64,000 bases of DNA from Chloroflexi bacterium 54-19 (GCA_001898225.1 MKTJ01000072.1:248001-312000), one strand, 5' to 3'; shown: positions 40,842 through 50,275, counted from the stretch's first letter. Translations and numbers: made by a program. The notes: a model not told the origin generated them from the letters alone.

Positions 40842-42362
40842 TTAGAAGAAGCCCTGCTTTTTAGGAGAATAGTTGACCAATAAACACTTGGTCTGGCTGT
40901 AATGCTCCAACATCATCTTGTGGTTCTCCCGGCCAACCCCGGAATCTTTGTAACCACCAAAGGCCGCGTGGGCAGGATATTTGTGGTAGCAGTTGGTCCA
41001 GACCCGGCCCGCTTTAATTTCGCGACCCATCCGATAGGCTGTATCAATGTTACGGGTCCAAACTCCGGCTCCCAGACCGTAATGAGTGTCATTGGCGATG
41101 TGCAATGCTTCCTCTTCATCCTTGAAAGTGGTCAGGGCCAGCACCGGACCAAAGATTTCCTCCTGGAAAATCCGCATGTCGTTGGTGCCTTTCATAATGG
41201 TTGGCTTGAAGAAATAGCCACCGGCCAGGTCCCCGTGAAGACGGGGTTGCCCACCCCCAATGAGCAGTTGGGCACCTTCTTTAAGGCCAATATCAACATA
41301 GTGGGCGATTTTCTGAAGCTGGCTGGTAGAAACCTGCGGCCCCATCATCGTTTCGGTATCGAGCGAGTTCCCTAACTTGATGCGCTCAACCCGGTCCAAC
41401 ACTCGTTCCATGAAAGGCTTGTAAATTGATTCCTGGACAAGGGCACGGGAAGGACAGGTGCAGACTTCGCCTTTATTGAAAGCAAACATTACCATACCTT
41501 CAATAGTTTTATCCAGGAAATCGTCATCCCTGGCGAAGACATCTTCAAAGAAAATATTGGGAGATTTACCCCCTAACTCGGTGGTGGAAGGAATTAACCG
41601 CTGGGCGGCATACTGCATAATAAGCTTGCCGGTGGTGGTTTCGCCGGTAAAAGCAATCTTAGAGATACGTTTGTTGAGGGCCAGGGCTTGCCCAATCTCG
41701 GCTCCCGGCCCGGTTACGACGTTGATTACGCCGGGCGGTACTACTTCTCCGATTACTTCCATCATCTTCATGATGGACCAGGGCGTCGGGCTGGCCGGTT
41801 TAACCACCACACAGTTACCGGCAGCCAGGGCCGGGGCGATCTTCCAGGCGGCCATCAGGAGTGGGAAGTTAAAGGGAATAATCTGGCCAACCACGCCGAG
41901 TGGTTCGTGGAAATGGTAAGCGATGGTATCTTTGTCAATTTCGCTGATAGTCCCTTCCATGGCGCGGGCGCAACCGGCAAAGTAGCGGAAATGGTCAATC
42001 GCCAGGGGAAGGTCGGCGCCGAGGGTTTCCCGGACCGGCTTGCCGTTATCGAAGGTCTCGGCGACGGCCAGCATTTCGAGATTGGCTTCCAGCCGGTCGG
42101 CGATTGCATTTAGCACCCTGGCCCGGTCGGCAGGCGAAGTATGGCCCCAGGCTTCTTTAGCGGCGTCGGCGGCGTCGACCGCCAGCTCGATGTCTTCGGC
42201 GGTTGAATAGGCTGACTGGCAGAAAGGCTGTCCCGTAATAGGTGTTACGTTCTCGCGATATTGGCCTTTTGTAGGGGCAACCCACTCTCCGTTAATAAAG
42301 TTTTCGTAGTGCTCTTTAAGTGAAACCTTGCTCCCGGCTTCTCCGGGTGATTTGTAAAGCAT
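40842..42362 (-). CDS. Aldehyde dehydrogenase (acetaldehyde dehydrogenase ExaC/AcoD-like)
   Basis: An NAD-dependent aldehyde dehydrogenase of 506 residues, full length. The coenzyme motif is FTGETTTGK, the general base Glu is in TELGGKSPN, and the nucleophilic Cys is in KGEVCTCPSR, the form seen in ExaC/AcoD acetaldehyde dehydrogenases. It oxidises acetaldehyde (or a related short aldehyde) to the acid. Together with the zinc alcohol dehydrogenase at 52 kb it would oxidise ethanol to acetate, although the genes are 10 kb apart. GGAG lies 6 bases before the start. It is divergent from a YbaK-like gene. Confidence 0.94.
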   Translation of the reverse strand: MLYKSPGEAGSKVSLKEHYENFINGEWVAPTKGQYRENVTPITGQPFCQSAYSTAEDIELAVDAADAAKEAWGHTSPADRARVLNAIADRLEANLEMLAVAETFDNGKPVRETLGADLPLAIDHFRYFAGCARAMEGTISEIDKDTIAYHFHEPLGVVGQIIPFNFPLLMAAWKIAPALAAGNCVVVKPASPTPWSIMKMMEVIGEVVPPGVINVVTGPGAEIGQALALNKRISKIAFTGETTTGKLIMQYAAQRLIPSTTELGGKSPNIFFEDVFARDDDFLDKTIEGMVMFAFNKGEVCTCPSRALVQESIYKPFMERVLDRVERIKLGNSLDTETMMGPQVSTSQLQKIAHYVDIGLKEGAQLLIGGGQPRLHGDLAGGYFFKPTIMKGTNDMRIFQEEIFGPVLALTTFKDEEEALHIANDTHYGLGAGVWTRNIDTAYRMGREIKAGRVWTNCYHKYPAHAAFGGYKDSGVGRENHKMMLEHYSQTKCLLVNYSPKKQGFF

Positions 42363-42723
42363 AGGTTATCTCCTTTGAGTTGGTTATCTACTACCCACGC
42401 ACCAGCGCGTGGGCACGTCAAACTGGTAAAACCAGTGCCAGTTCAAAAAATATTATTTAACTTCCTGGTTATAAAATACGTTTACTGCAAAAAATATTAG
42501 GTAACGGTTTCGTTGGGTCTGAGCAATGAAGCCGGTTTTCACATAATCTCCACCGATATGCACCCGGAAATACAGCAATAAAGTGTACCCTGGAAATGGG
42601 AGGTAGACCCGCTGTTGGCAAATGGTTTATTTTCCTCTTAAATTGCGGCAAGCAAAAGGCTTTGAGATTGACTAAAAGAACCGGGCCGGTTACTTGCACC
42701 AGGTAGACAAAAGGAGAAACCTT
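42363..42723. promoter_or_regulatory. Divergent control region with two inverted repeats
   Basis: 361 bp between the aldehyde dehydrogenase and YbaK-like starts. CCCACGC (42394-42400) and GCGTGGG (42407-42413) form one inverted repeat. ACTGGT (42422-42427) and ACCAGT (42431-42436) form another with a 3-base spacer. Both lie 30-75 bp upstream of the aldehyde dehydrogenase start, where operators would sit. No coding frame is supported. Confidence 0.5.
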
Positions 42724-43239
42724 ATGAAAGCTTTAGAAAGATTGGAAGCTTACCTGCGGGATAAGGATGTACCCTATTTGCTAAAACATCACCCCAAAGC
42801 TTATACGGCCAAAGAAGTAGCCGGGAGCGAACATATCCCTCCGCAGCTTATGGCTAAAGTAGTTATGGTTGTAGCTGATGGGGAAATGGTTATGACCGTC
42901 ATTAGCGCAAAGAATCGTGTTGACCTGACCAGGTTGGCCGATATTTTGAGTGCTCATGTGGTTCGACTGGCCGAGGAATGGGAGTTCCAGCATATTTTTA
43001 GCGATTGTGAACCGGGGGCAATGCCTCCTTTTGGCAACTTCTACAATTTGCCGGTTTACGTTGACCGTTCGCTGGCCAGTCAAGAATTTTTTGTCTTCCA
43101 GGCTGGCACCCATAAAGTCACCGTGAAAATGGCTTTTTCTTCTTATGAAGAGCTGGTAAAGCCTATTATCGCGGATTTCTGTTCGGAACTTGTGCTTAAT
43201 TATTCGGTTGAGGCGGAAGCCTATCGCGATGACTGGTAA
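42724..43239 (+). CDS. YbaK/ProX-type aminoacyl-tRNA deacylase domain protein
   Basis: A 171-residue protein of the YbaK/EbsC fold, which hydrolyses mischarged aminoacyl-tRNA (often Cys- or Ala-tRNAPro). AAAGGAG before the ATG at 42724 sets the start, 30 bases inside the longest open frame. The stretch HHPKAYTAKEVAGSEHIPPQLMAKVVMVVADG is characteristic, including the Lys that contacts the substrate in family members (AKVV). A C-terminal extension of about 25 residues is present. Function in trans editing is inferred from family. It is a single gene. Confidence 0.88.
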   Translation: MKALERLEAYLRDKDVPYLLKHHPKAYTAKEVAGSEHIPPQLMAKVVMVVADGEMVMTVISAKNRVDLTRLADILSAHVVRLAEEWEFQHIFSDCEPGAMPPFGNFYNLPVYVDRSLASQEFFVFQAGTHKVTVKMAFSSYEELVKPIIADFCSELVLNYSVEAEAYRDDW

Positions 43240-43579
43240 TAATAACTTTTGCTTTTCTTAGGCTGAGGCCCTGGGGCCGTTATAGCCAGGTTTAACGAGG
43301 GACTGGACCCCAACCCCCGTGAAACCAGCTTAGTCTGGTCCCGTGATTAATAGTTTTGCGGTCAGCCTGGGTAGTACCGGTCCGGCACGGCCCAGGCTGG
43401 CCGTAAGGATGGTATTTGCTCCGGGCAGGAAATGGAGCAAAGGGCTGTATTCTATTATTTCGGGTTTATTTTTCTCCGATTTACCCGCGCTTGCAAATTC
43501 TCCTGGTAATAAGTATTCCGATTGCAAACCGAGCTAAACCTGTAATTTCGTCCGGTGAGCAACCAGAAGGGGCCTGGTT
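43240..43579. other. Intergenic region with a long hairpin
   Basis: 340 bp. CAGCCTGGG (43363-43371) and CCCAGGCTG (43391-43399) form a perfect 9-bp stem around an inner CCGG/CCGG pair. No T-run follows, so it may be a structured leader or a weak terminator of the YbaK-like gene. An open plus-strand frame here lacks a ribosome site and is not accepted as a gene. Confidence 0.4.
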
Positions 43580-44353
43580 ATGAGCGAATCAGAAAAACCG
43601 CCCAAAAAATTTTATGCTCCTGAGATTTATAAGGACAAGGCTCTGCTGGATAGACTTGGTTACGGGATAATGGATGTCGAATCCAGCAGCGGAGGCCCGG
43701 TCGGGTTTGAGGATGTACGGAATTTTGCTTATACAACCGACCCCCAGCAAAACCCTCATTATTATCGCGACCAACTCCACCGTGTAACCGGGCGCTATTA
43801 CCCGGATAACCTATCCCGCTTTCTCTGGCAGGGTATAATTGAGTACAAACTCGGCCAGGAACGAGCAACCGGTGAAAAGATTTGTTTGAAGCTTGCCGCA
43901 AAGCAGTATTTTGAAGGCCCTGCTCATAAGTTTATCCGCGAGTGGTGTTTCCAGACTGAAGAGCCCCTACCCACCCGGCTAAATAATTGGCCGGAAGCCA
44001 ATATTACTTTTTTAAGTAGCTTTGTCCGCCGTTTCGTGCCCGGGCTACGCCCTCTGATAGAAGCCGGTTTTAATTTTGGCGATATAATCAGGGCAACTTT
44101 CCGCCAGAAAGCGGCCTTTACCCCATTATTTTCCAATTTTCAAAGTAAATTATTTGCCTCGTTATTAGCCCGCCTCACGGGGCATCCCTGGAGTAGCTAC
44201 CACGAAGCCGAAAGAGGCTGGTTGGAAATCCTGGAGAACCAGCAACGGTTGGAAACCCGCCTGGGTAAAGAGGTGCCAATCCGGCAGGCGACCCTTGATT
44301 ACTTCCAGCGGCTGAACCTGATGGAAAGAGTCGAGCATGGTGAGTGGGTCTGA
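43580..44353 (+). CDS. Unrecognised 257-residue protein
   Basis: A soluble protein beginning MSESEKPPKKFYAPEIYKDK. It is mostly helical, with aromatic-rich central segments (RYYPDNLSRFLWQGIIEYKLGQERATGEKICLK) and a basic middle (residues about 160-200). There are no cysteine motifs, P-loop or membrane helix. It ends 23 bp from the stop of a converging P-type ATPase. The composition resembles the flanks, so recent transfer is not indicated. I do not recognise the family and assign no function. Confidence 0.7.
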   Translation: MSESEKPPKKFYAPEIYKDKALLDRLGYGIMDVESSSGGPVGFEDVRNFAYTTDPQQNPHYYRDQLHRVTGRYYPDNLSRFLWQGIIEYKLGQERATGEKICLKLAAKQYFEGPAHKFIREWCFQTEEPLPTRLNNWPEANITFLSSFVRRFVPGLRPLIEAGFNFGDIIRATFRQKAAFTPLFSNFQSKLFASLLARLTGHPWSSYHEAERGWLEILENQQRLETRLGKEVPIRQATLDYFQRLNLMERVEHGEWV

Positions 44354-44376
44354 TTTATTCTTCCCTGTTAGCCGGT

Positions 44377-46965
44377 TTAGCTCCTGACTTTTCGCAGGGC
44401 TTTAAGGATCTCAAACCAGGCAATCCCCAGCAGTCCACTGCCCAGGCAAATCCCCAGGTCGAGCGGGTGTAAGTAAGAGAAATGGAATAAATTTCTCAGG
44501 AAAGGCACGTAAAGGACCAGGCCGAGAAAGACCAGGGCTCCGCTTATAACCCACCAGAGGGCCGCATTTGGTATCCGCAGCGAAGCCAGGGCCGTGTTAT
44601 ACCAGGAGCGATTGGTAAGGATTAGACCCAGGTTAGCAATTATCAGGGTGGTAAAAGTGAGGGCCCGCGCGTCCAATTCGCCTTCACCCCGGTAATAAGC
44701 CATGGTAAAAATAGCCAGTAATATAACCAGGCTTGAAAGGCCCTGTAGCAGGCTAAATCCAACGGTCTTGCGATTAAACAACTTCTCCGATGCGCCACGC
44801 GGCGGCCTGCGCATAATATCGGCTTCGGTGGGTTCCATCTCAAAAACGACCGAACAGGCCGGGTCAATAATCAGGTGGAGAAATGCAATATGGACCGGCA
44901 GCAGGACCAGCGGCCAGTTGAAAAATACGGGTATCAGTGACATCCCGGCAATCGGCACGTGGACGGCCAGGATATAGACCATCGCCTTTCTTAAATTATC
45001 AAAAATACGCCGCCCCAGTTTTACCGCGCTTACAATTGAAGAGAAATCGTCATCCAACAAAACCAGGGCCGCTGCCTCCCTGGCTACATCGGTCCCCCGG
45101 CCACCCATGGCGATACCGATATGGGCGGATTTTAGCGCAGGCGCGTCGTTTACGCCGTCCCCGGTCATAGCCACTATTTCCCCGGTGGCCTTTAAGGCTT
45201 CGACCAGGCGTAACTTTTGTTCGGGGGTGACCCTGGCGAAGATGTTTACATCCTTGATAATCTCTTTTAATTTTTCGTCATCGGTTTCGGCCAGTTGCGT
45301 GCCGGTTAGTACCCCACCGGGTGAATCGAGGCCGATTTGCCGGGCAATTGCCAGGGCCGTGGTCGGAAAGTCTCCCGTAATCATAATTACCCGGATACCG
45401 GCGGTCCGGCATTCTTCCAGGGCTGCTGGGACCGCTGGCCGGACCGGGTCTATCAGGCCGATCAGTCCGACCAGTTCGAAAGTGAATTCTCCTTGATTGC
45501 CTGGAAGCTCGTCACCCCCTAAAAATGCCCGCGCCACTCCCAGCACCCGCAAACCCAGGTTTGCCATTACGTGTACCTGGTCCAGCAGGCCGGTTCTTTG
45601 GGCCGGGTCAAGCCGGCATAAAGTCGCGATAGCTTCGGGGGCGCCTTTAGCCGCGATGCGATAGCCGCCCTCCCCCGGCACTTTCCAGGCCAGGGACATC
45701 GCTAACAGTTCAGGTGTAAGGGGATATTCCCGGTTCAATTTCCAACCGGCGTGAAGAGTGCCTGGCTGCTTCACGTTGCTATCACCTTTCTGGTCGAAAA
45801 TAGCCGTACCAAATTTGCGGATAGCCCGTTCCATAGGGTCAAAACCGTCCGGGTGGCTGGCGAGCATGGCCGTTTCGGTGAGAGTTAAAAAAGGACCGGG
45901 CAGGTCGGTGTAGTTTTCTAAATTGATTTCGGCAAGGGAGATGGCTATTCCGTCGCAATAGAGATAGCTAAGCGCCATCTCGTTCTGGGTCAGGGTCCCG
46001 GTTTTATCCACACATAAAACGGTAGCGGCTCCAAGCGTTTCGATGGCCGGGATACGGCGGGTCAAAACCTTGCTCTGAGAAATTCGCCAGGCCCCAAGCG
46101 CCAGGAAGATAGTCAGGACCACCGGGAATTCGTCCGGCAAAATCGCCATAGCCAGGGTTATCCCGGCCAGTAATCCTTCTAACCAGTTGCCCTGGGTCAG
46201 CCCGAAACCTATAAACAACAGGCAGCACATGGCAAAGCCGACTACCGCGAACAATATAACCAGGTGGCGAGTTTCTTTTTGGAGTTGAGTTTTTTCTGAT
46301 TTTAAGGTTTGTAAACTGCGCCCGATGCGACCGAGTTCGGTTGCCGGTCCTGTAGCCGTCACGCGGGCCAGGCCGCGCCCCTGTACGACCAGGGTACCCG
46401 AAAAGACCAGGGGTAAATCGTCCCCACCGGGACGCCCGCTAACGGCAGGATTTTCTTTGCCCGGCCAGCCTATTTTACGGACCGGCACCGACTCGCCGGT
46501 CAGAATAGACTCATCGGTAGTTAAATTTAACGAACTAAGGACAAGCGCGTCGGCGGGAACGCGGTCCCCTTCGGCCAGGAGTAAAATGTCCCCGACCACG
46601 ACTTCCCGGCCTGGAATACGCTGCTGGTGTCCTTCCCGGACAACCAGGGCCCGCGGGCTGGATAGGTCTCGTAAGGCGTCCAGGGTGTGCTCGGTTTTTT
46701 GCTCCTGGAAAACGGTGATACCAATAATCAGGACAACAAAACCTAAAAGCATCAGGGCTTCCCTGGTATCGCCTAAAATCAGGTAAATACCGCCTCCGGC
46801 GAGCAGCAGAATAAACATCGGTTCCCGCAGGACATCCAGGCTAATCGCTAAAATGCCCCTCGGTTTGCTTGAAGGTAACTCGTTATAGCCTTGCTGGAGC
46901 CTCTGAGCTACCTCCTGGTTAGTCAAACCTTTTTCCTGGATTGTTTGCTCGATTGTTTCAGTCAT
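44377..46965 (-). CDS. P-type cation-transporting ATPase (P2-like, PDEFP variant)
   Basis: An 862-residue ion pump in the inner membrane. It has the N-terminal cation-ATPase segment, the actuator TDESILTGES, phosphorylation site DKTGTLT with Asp320, and the hinge TGDGVNDAPAL. The fourth-helix ion site reads PDEFP instead of the PEGLP of Ca2+ and Na+/K+ pumps, a variant seen in a bacterial subgroup whose ion is not well established. The C-terminal four hydrophobic segments are present. The ATG at 46965 with AAGG upstream is preferred to the TTG at 46971. The ion cannot be stated; Ca2+ is a weak guess. Confidence 0.92.
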   Translation of the reverse strand: MTETIEQTIQEKGLTNQEVAQRLQQGYNELPSSKPRGILAISLDVLREPMFILLLAGGGIYLILGDTREALMLLGFVVLIIGITVFQEQKTEHTLDALRDLSSPRALVVREGHQQRIPGREVVVGDILLLAEGDRVPADALVLSSLNLTTDESILTGESVPVRKIGWPGKENPAVSGRPGGDDLPLVFSGTLVVQGRGLARVTATGPATELGRIGRSLQTLKSEKTQLQKETRHLVILFAVVGFAMCCLLFIGFGLTQGNWLEGLLAGITLAMAILPDEFPVVLTIFLALGAWRISQSKVLTRRIPAIETLGAATVLCVDKTGTLTQNEMALSYLYCDGIAISLAEINLENYTDLPGPFLTLTETAMLASHPDGFDPMERAIRKFGTAIFDQKGDSNVKQPGTLHAGWKLNREYPLTPELLAMSLAWKVPGEGGYRIAAKGAPEAIATLCRLDPAQRTGLLDQVHVMANLGLRVLGVARAFLGGDELPGNQGEFTFELVGLIGLIDPVRPAVPAALEECRTAGIRVIMITGDFPTTALAIARQIGLDSPGGVLTGTQLAETDDEKLKEIIKDVNIFARVTPEQKLRLVEALKATGEIVAMTGDGVNDAPALKSAHIGIAMGGRGTDVAREAAALVLLDDDFSSIVSAVKLGRRIFDNLRKAMVYILAVHVPIAGMSLIPVFFNWPLVLLPVHIAFLHLIIDPACSVVFEMEPTEADIMRRPPRGASEKLFNRKTVGFSLLQGLSSLVILLAIFTMAYYRGEGELDARALTFTTLIIANLGLILTNRSWYNTALASLRIPNAALWWVISGALVFLGLVLYVPFLRNLFHFSYLHPLDLGICLGSGLLGIAWFEILKALRKVRS

Positions 46966-47147
46966 TCGCAATTACCTTTTTCTATTACGGCCCTGGAATA
47001 GCAGTTGAAGTAACCGTCGAATCCTAACAATGGTGCTGTTAAGGCGGGTCTATTCGATTAATTGTTGACCGGGGAGATTTATTTTCGGGTATAAACGGGT
47101 TAAAGCTTGTTGAAACTTACCTGTTTAACAAGTGGCTTATAAAAATG

Positions 47148-47173
47148 CAAAGGCCGGTCACAACCGGCCTTTG
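47148..47173 (-). terminator. Intrinsic terminator-like hairpin
   Basis: CAAAGGCCGGT (47148-47158) and ACCGGCCTTTG (47163-47173) form a perfect 11-bp stem with a 4-base loop. It lies between the OmpR-type regulator and the P-type ATPase on the minus strand and probably separates their transcripts. Confidence 0.7.
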
Positions 47174-47463
47174 TAAATGAAATTGAGTGTGATTTGCGAT
47201 GGAGCTACTTTAAGGTGGCACGTAAAGCGACGCTGGTTTACAGCCACCGGTGGAAACCAATAATAGGTTTATTCAATCCTCCAACTTACCCTGACAGAGA
47301 CCAGGGCCAATCTCAAAGAATTGTTCATATTGGAGGGAGTAATGTGATTATACTAAATAAAGGTTAAAATCCTGGTAAAAATTCTGACCAATTTTTGACT
47401 TTTTATATATTAATTCAAATTTTACCGGGATGGCGCGGCTATTCTGCAAATTCCTCGTCTTGC

Positions 47464-47503
47464 CCGGCGAAGCCAGCCCCCTACTATGGCGCTGGCTTTC
47501 CGG
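47464..47503 (-). terminator. Hairpin directly after the OmpR-type regulator
   Basis: CCGGCGAAGCCAGC (47464-47477) pairs with GCTGGCTTTCCGG (47491-47503) with one mismatch region. It begins about 20 bp past the regulator stop. No clear T-run follows on the minus strand. Confidence 0.5.
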
Positions 47504-47521
47504 TTTAGACGGGTAGGTTGC

Positions 47522-48235
47522 TCAGGACTGCAAAGAGATCGGCTGGGCCAGTTTCATCAACCGGTAACCCAGACCCCGTTCGGTCTGAATCAGGCGCGGG
47601 TGTTCCGGGTTATCTTCCAGCTTTTTGCGCAGACGGCTGATATAAGTCTTAAGATAATCGAACTGGTCGCGGTATTCCGGCCCCCAGATTTTATTGAGCA
47701 AATGCTCGAAAGTGAGGACGTGACCGACATTCCGGGCCATCAGGAAAAGCAGGTTGTATTCGGTCGGAGTCATTTTTATGATCTGGCCGTTTTTGGTCAC
47801 CTCCCGGTTGTCAAAATTAATTGTTATATCACCGCTGACAAAAGAAGGGGTAAAAGAAGCCGGTGACGGCATCAACATCCGGCGCAGCACCGCTTTGATA
47901 CGCGCGAAAAGCTCCAGGTAGGAGAACGGTTTGACGAGGTAATCGTCAGCACCTAGCTCCAGACCCTTAACCTTGTCCAGTTCTTCTCCACGGGCCGTTA
48001 ACATTATTACAGGTACATCATTGGTCTGCCGGATTTCTTTGAGGACAGTATATCCGTCTTTATAGGGCATCATAATGTCCAGGAGAATTAAATCGGGATT
48101 TTCTTCAAAGAACTTCTTTATCCCTTGCTCGCCGTCCAGGGCGGTGACGATTTCGACCTCTTGCCACTGTAACTGAAAACCAATTTGAATCGTCTCCACC
48201 AAATTTTTATCATCATCAATTACCAGGATTTTCAT
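47522..48235 (-). CDS. OmpR/PhoB-family response regulator
   Basis: A 237-residue regulator with a receiver domain at about 1-118 (acid pocket DDD at 7-9, phospho-Asp53 in LLDIMMP) and a C-terminal winged helix at about 130-232 (MTPTEYNLLFLMARNVGHVLTFEHLLNKIWG). No histidine kinase lies beside it, so it is an orphan. CTGGTTAAA-like sequences occur upstream of it and may be its own binding sites. It neighbours a P-type ATPase downstream and the divergent pnt operon, both possible targets. Confidence 0.95.
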   Translation of the reverse strand: MKILVIDDDKNLVETIQIGFQLQWQEVEIVTALDGEQGIKKFFEENPDLILLDIMMPYKDGYTVLKEIRQTNDVPVIMLTARGEELDKVKGLELGADDYLVKPFSYLELFARIKAVLRRMLMPSPASFTPSFVSGDITINFDNREVTKNGQIIKMTPTEYNLLFLMARNVGHVLTFEHLLNKIWGPEYRDQFDYLKTYISRLRKKLEDNPEHPRLIQTERGLGYRLMKLAQPISLQS

Positions 48236-48814
48236 ACCAACTTCCTTTCATTGAAGTTTGTAGCCGAACCTTGTAATCAAAGCAAAGCTCGTAACATCAT
48301 TGTTCCTAAGCCAGTCTAAGAAATAGCGGGGTTACTAAATTCTGAAGGGTACCGTGTCACTGGAATACACTTTATCCAAATTTGATAATCAACCACCAAA
48401 CATATCCATTTATGGTTTTTTGCCAAAACCAACCGATAACTGGTTAAAGTAAAAACTTTCTCACTGGATTTTAACAAAAAGGGGTTTAAATTCTGGTTAA
48501 AAGTGGGTCAAATTGAGTATATTATTTCAAGTCTTTTATCATTTGGCTAGTGCATTTTGGTTCAGGTGCTGTTCGGATGACGCCATATCATAAATAGACC
48601 GGATAAAACGGCGAGGGTGCCAGGTTATTCTGGTAAGAAACTACATGTCAATTTGCCTGGGATTGTATTTATATTTTTACAATGAGGATTATCTTTACCC
48701 GTCTTTCACAATTATGTACCCGGTTTTTAAAGAGAGGCTACTACTATAGATAGGACAAAACGAGTAAAACAACGAAAGTTTTTATCGTTTAGCAAAAAGC
48801 GAAGGAGCTTTGCG
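48236..48814. promoter_or_regulatory. Divergent control region of the OmpR-type regulator and pnt operon
   Basis: 579 bp, A+T-rich, with no supported gene. CTGGTTAAAGT (48440), CTGGATTTTAA (48464) and CTGGTTAAAAGT (48493) are roughly repeated 24 and 29 bases apart, on the regulator side. OmpR-type proteins bind such direct repeats, so autoregulation or pnt control is possible. The promoter boxes themselves were not resolved. Confidence 0.35.
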
Positions 48815-49990
48815 ATGAAAATTGGTATCCCCAAAGAAATTCAGCCGGGCGAGACCCGCGTAGCCCTGGTCCCGGCCCATGTAAATTTACTAACTAAAGA
48901 CCAGCATACTGTTTTAATTGAGAAAGGGGCGGGGCAGGCTGCCCTGTTTTCGGACGCGCAATACGAACAGGCCGGGGCGACAATAGTAGATTCAGCGGCG
49001 GACCTTTACGCCGGGGCCGAGGTGGTTTTTAAAGTGCAACCACCTTTTTTAAACCCCACCACCGGAGAACACGAAGCGGAATTGGTCCGGGAAGGCACCA
49101 GTTATATCGGTTTTCTGGACCCGTTTAACCGAAAAGATAATATCGAGATTTTCACTCGAAAATGCATCACCGGTTTTGCCATGGAATTTATCCCCCGCCT
49201 TACCCGTACTCAGAATATGGACGCGCTGAGCTCGATGGCGACCCTGGCCGGTTACAAAGCCGTCCTGGTCGCAGCCGCTCGCCTGGGCAGTATCTTTCCT
49301 TTACTTTCTTCGGCAGCCGGGACACTTTACCCGGCTAAAGTGCTGGTGTTGGGTGCCGGGGTGAGTGGTTTGCAGGCGATTGCCACCGCTCACCGGTTGG
49401 GTGCCCTGGTAGAAGCCTTTGACCCCCGCCCGGTTGTCAAAGAGCAGGTCGGGAGCCTGGGCGCTTTATTTATCGAAATGGCGCTCCCGGCTGACCCAAA
49501 AATTGAGACAGCCAGCGGTTATGCCAATCAGCAGTCGGAAGAATTCCTGGCGCGGGAGCGCGAAACAATTTCCGCCCGGTTGGCGAAAATAGACGTGGTG
49601 ATTTGTACCGCCCAGGTCTTTGGCAAGGCCGCGCCCCGGTTAATCACCCGTGAAATGCTGGACCTGTTAAAACCGGGGGCCGTCGTGATAGACCTGGCAA
49701 TAGAGCAGGGTGGCAATTGCGAGTTGGCCGAGCCGGGAAAATGGGTGGAATACCACAATGTTGCGATTTTGGGAGCCGCCAATCTCCCGGCCACCTTGCC
49801 GGTTGATGCCAGCACTCTGTATTCCCGCAACCTTTGCAACTTCTTCACCCATATATTTCCAGCGGGGGCAAAGGGTCTGACCTTATCGGACGAAATAACC
49901 TGGGCCAGTTGTGCCACGCATGCCGGAAGGGTTGTAAATCCCCTGCTAGGCCAAAAAGAAGTAAAGGAGGGTTCAGGTTCAAATGAGTAG
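48815..49990 (+). CDS. pntA: Proton-translocating NAD(P) transhydrogenase, subunit alpha part 1
   Basis: The NAD(H)-binding domain I of transhydrogenase, 391 residues. It starts MKIGIPKEIQPGETRVALVP, shared with alanine dehydrogenase. The nucleotide-binding motif is VLVLGAGVSGLQAIATAHRLGA, and TRTQNMDALSSMATLAGYKAV forms the conserved loop that contacts domain III. It transfers hydride between NADH and NADP+ together with the other two subunits, driven by the proton gradient. AAGGAG precedes the ATG. It overlaps the next gene by 8 bp, so the three pnt genes are one operon. Confidence 0.96.
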   Translation: MKIGIPKEIQPGETRVALVPAHVNLLTKDQHTVLIEKGAGQAALFSDAQYEQAGATIVDSAADLYAGAEVVFKVQPPFLNPTTGEHEAELVREGTSYIGFLDPFNRKDNIEIFTRKCITGFAMEFIPRLTRTQNMDALSSMATLAGYKAVLVAAARLGSIFPLLSSAAGTLYPAKVLVLGAGVSGLQAIATAHRLGALVEAFDPRPVVKEQVGSLGALFIEMALPADPKIETASGYANQQSEEFLARERETISARLAKIDVVICTAQVFGKAAPRLITREMLDLLKPGAVVIDLAIEQGGNCELAEPGKWVEYHNVAILGAANLPATLPVDASTLYSRNLCNFFTHIFPAGAKGLTLSDEITWASCATHAGRVVNPLLGQKEVKEGSGSNE

Positions 49991-50273
49991 CTCAATCTTT
50001 GATTCGATTTACATTCTTATACTGGCGGGCTTTGTTGGTTACATGGTTATCACCAGGGTAACGCCTTTACTGCATACCCCCTTGATGTCCGCCACGAATG
50101 CCATATCTGGTATTTCCCTGGTCGGGTCGCTGGTAGCCGCCGGCAGTAACCAGGGCTTTTTAAGCACCCTGCTCGGCTTTATCGCGGTAACAGCCGCGAC
50201 GATTAACGTGGTCGGCGGTTTTATGATAACGGACCGCATGTTAAGGATGTTCAAACGGAGGGAGGATAAATAG
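49983..50273 (+). CDS. NAD(P) transhydrogenase, subunit alpha part 2
   Basis: A 96-residue membrane protein with three hydrophobic segments, the split membrane portion of the alpha subunit (often called PntAB). Residues LMSATNAISGISLVGSL are diagnostic of the membrane domain. The start overlaps the end of pntA, and AGGAGG lies just upstream. It works with PntB in the proton channel. The three-gene split matches many non-enterobacterial genomes. Confidence 0.94.
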   Translation: MSSSIFDSIYILILAGFVGYMVITRVTPLLHTPLMSATNAISGISLVGSLVAAGSNQGFLSTLLGFIAVTAATINVVGGFMITDRMLRMFKRREDK

Positions 50274-50275
50274 CC

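Larger units (their letters stand above)
46966..47521 (-). other. Intergenic region between the P-type ATPase and the OmpR-type regulator
   Basis: 556 bp without a supported gene. It has a strong hairpin (47148-47173) and a second stem right after the regulator stop (47464-47503). It also holds A+T-rich sequence around 47330-47420 with CCTGGTAAAAATTCTGACC, which could be the ATPase promoter or a response-regulator site. Confidence 0.5.

Noticed and set aside
43343..43537. 64-codon plus-strand frame between the YbaK-like and unknown genes
   Set aside because: GTG start without a ribosome site, overlapping a hairpin; no recognisable product.
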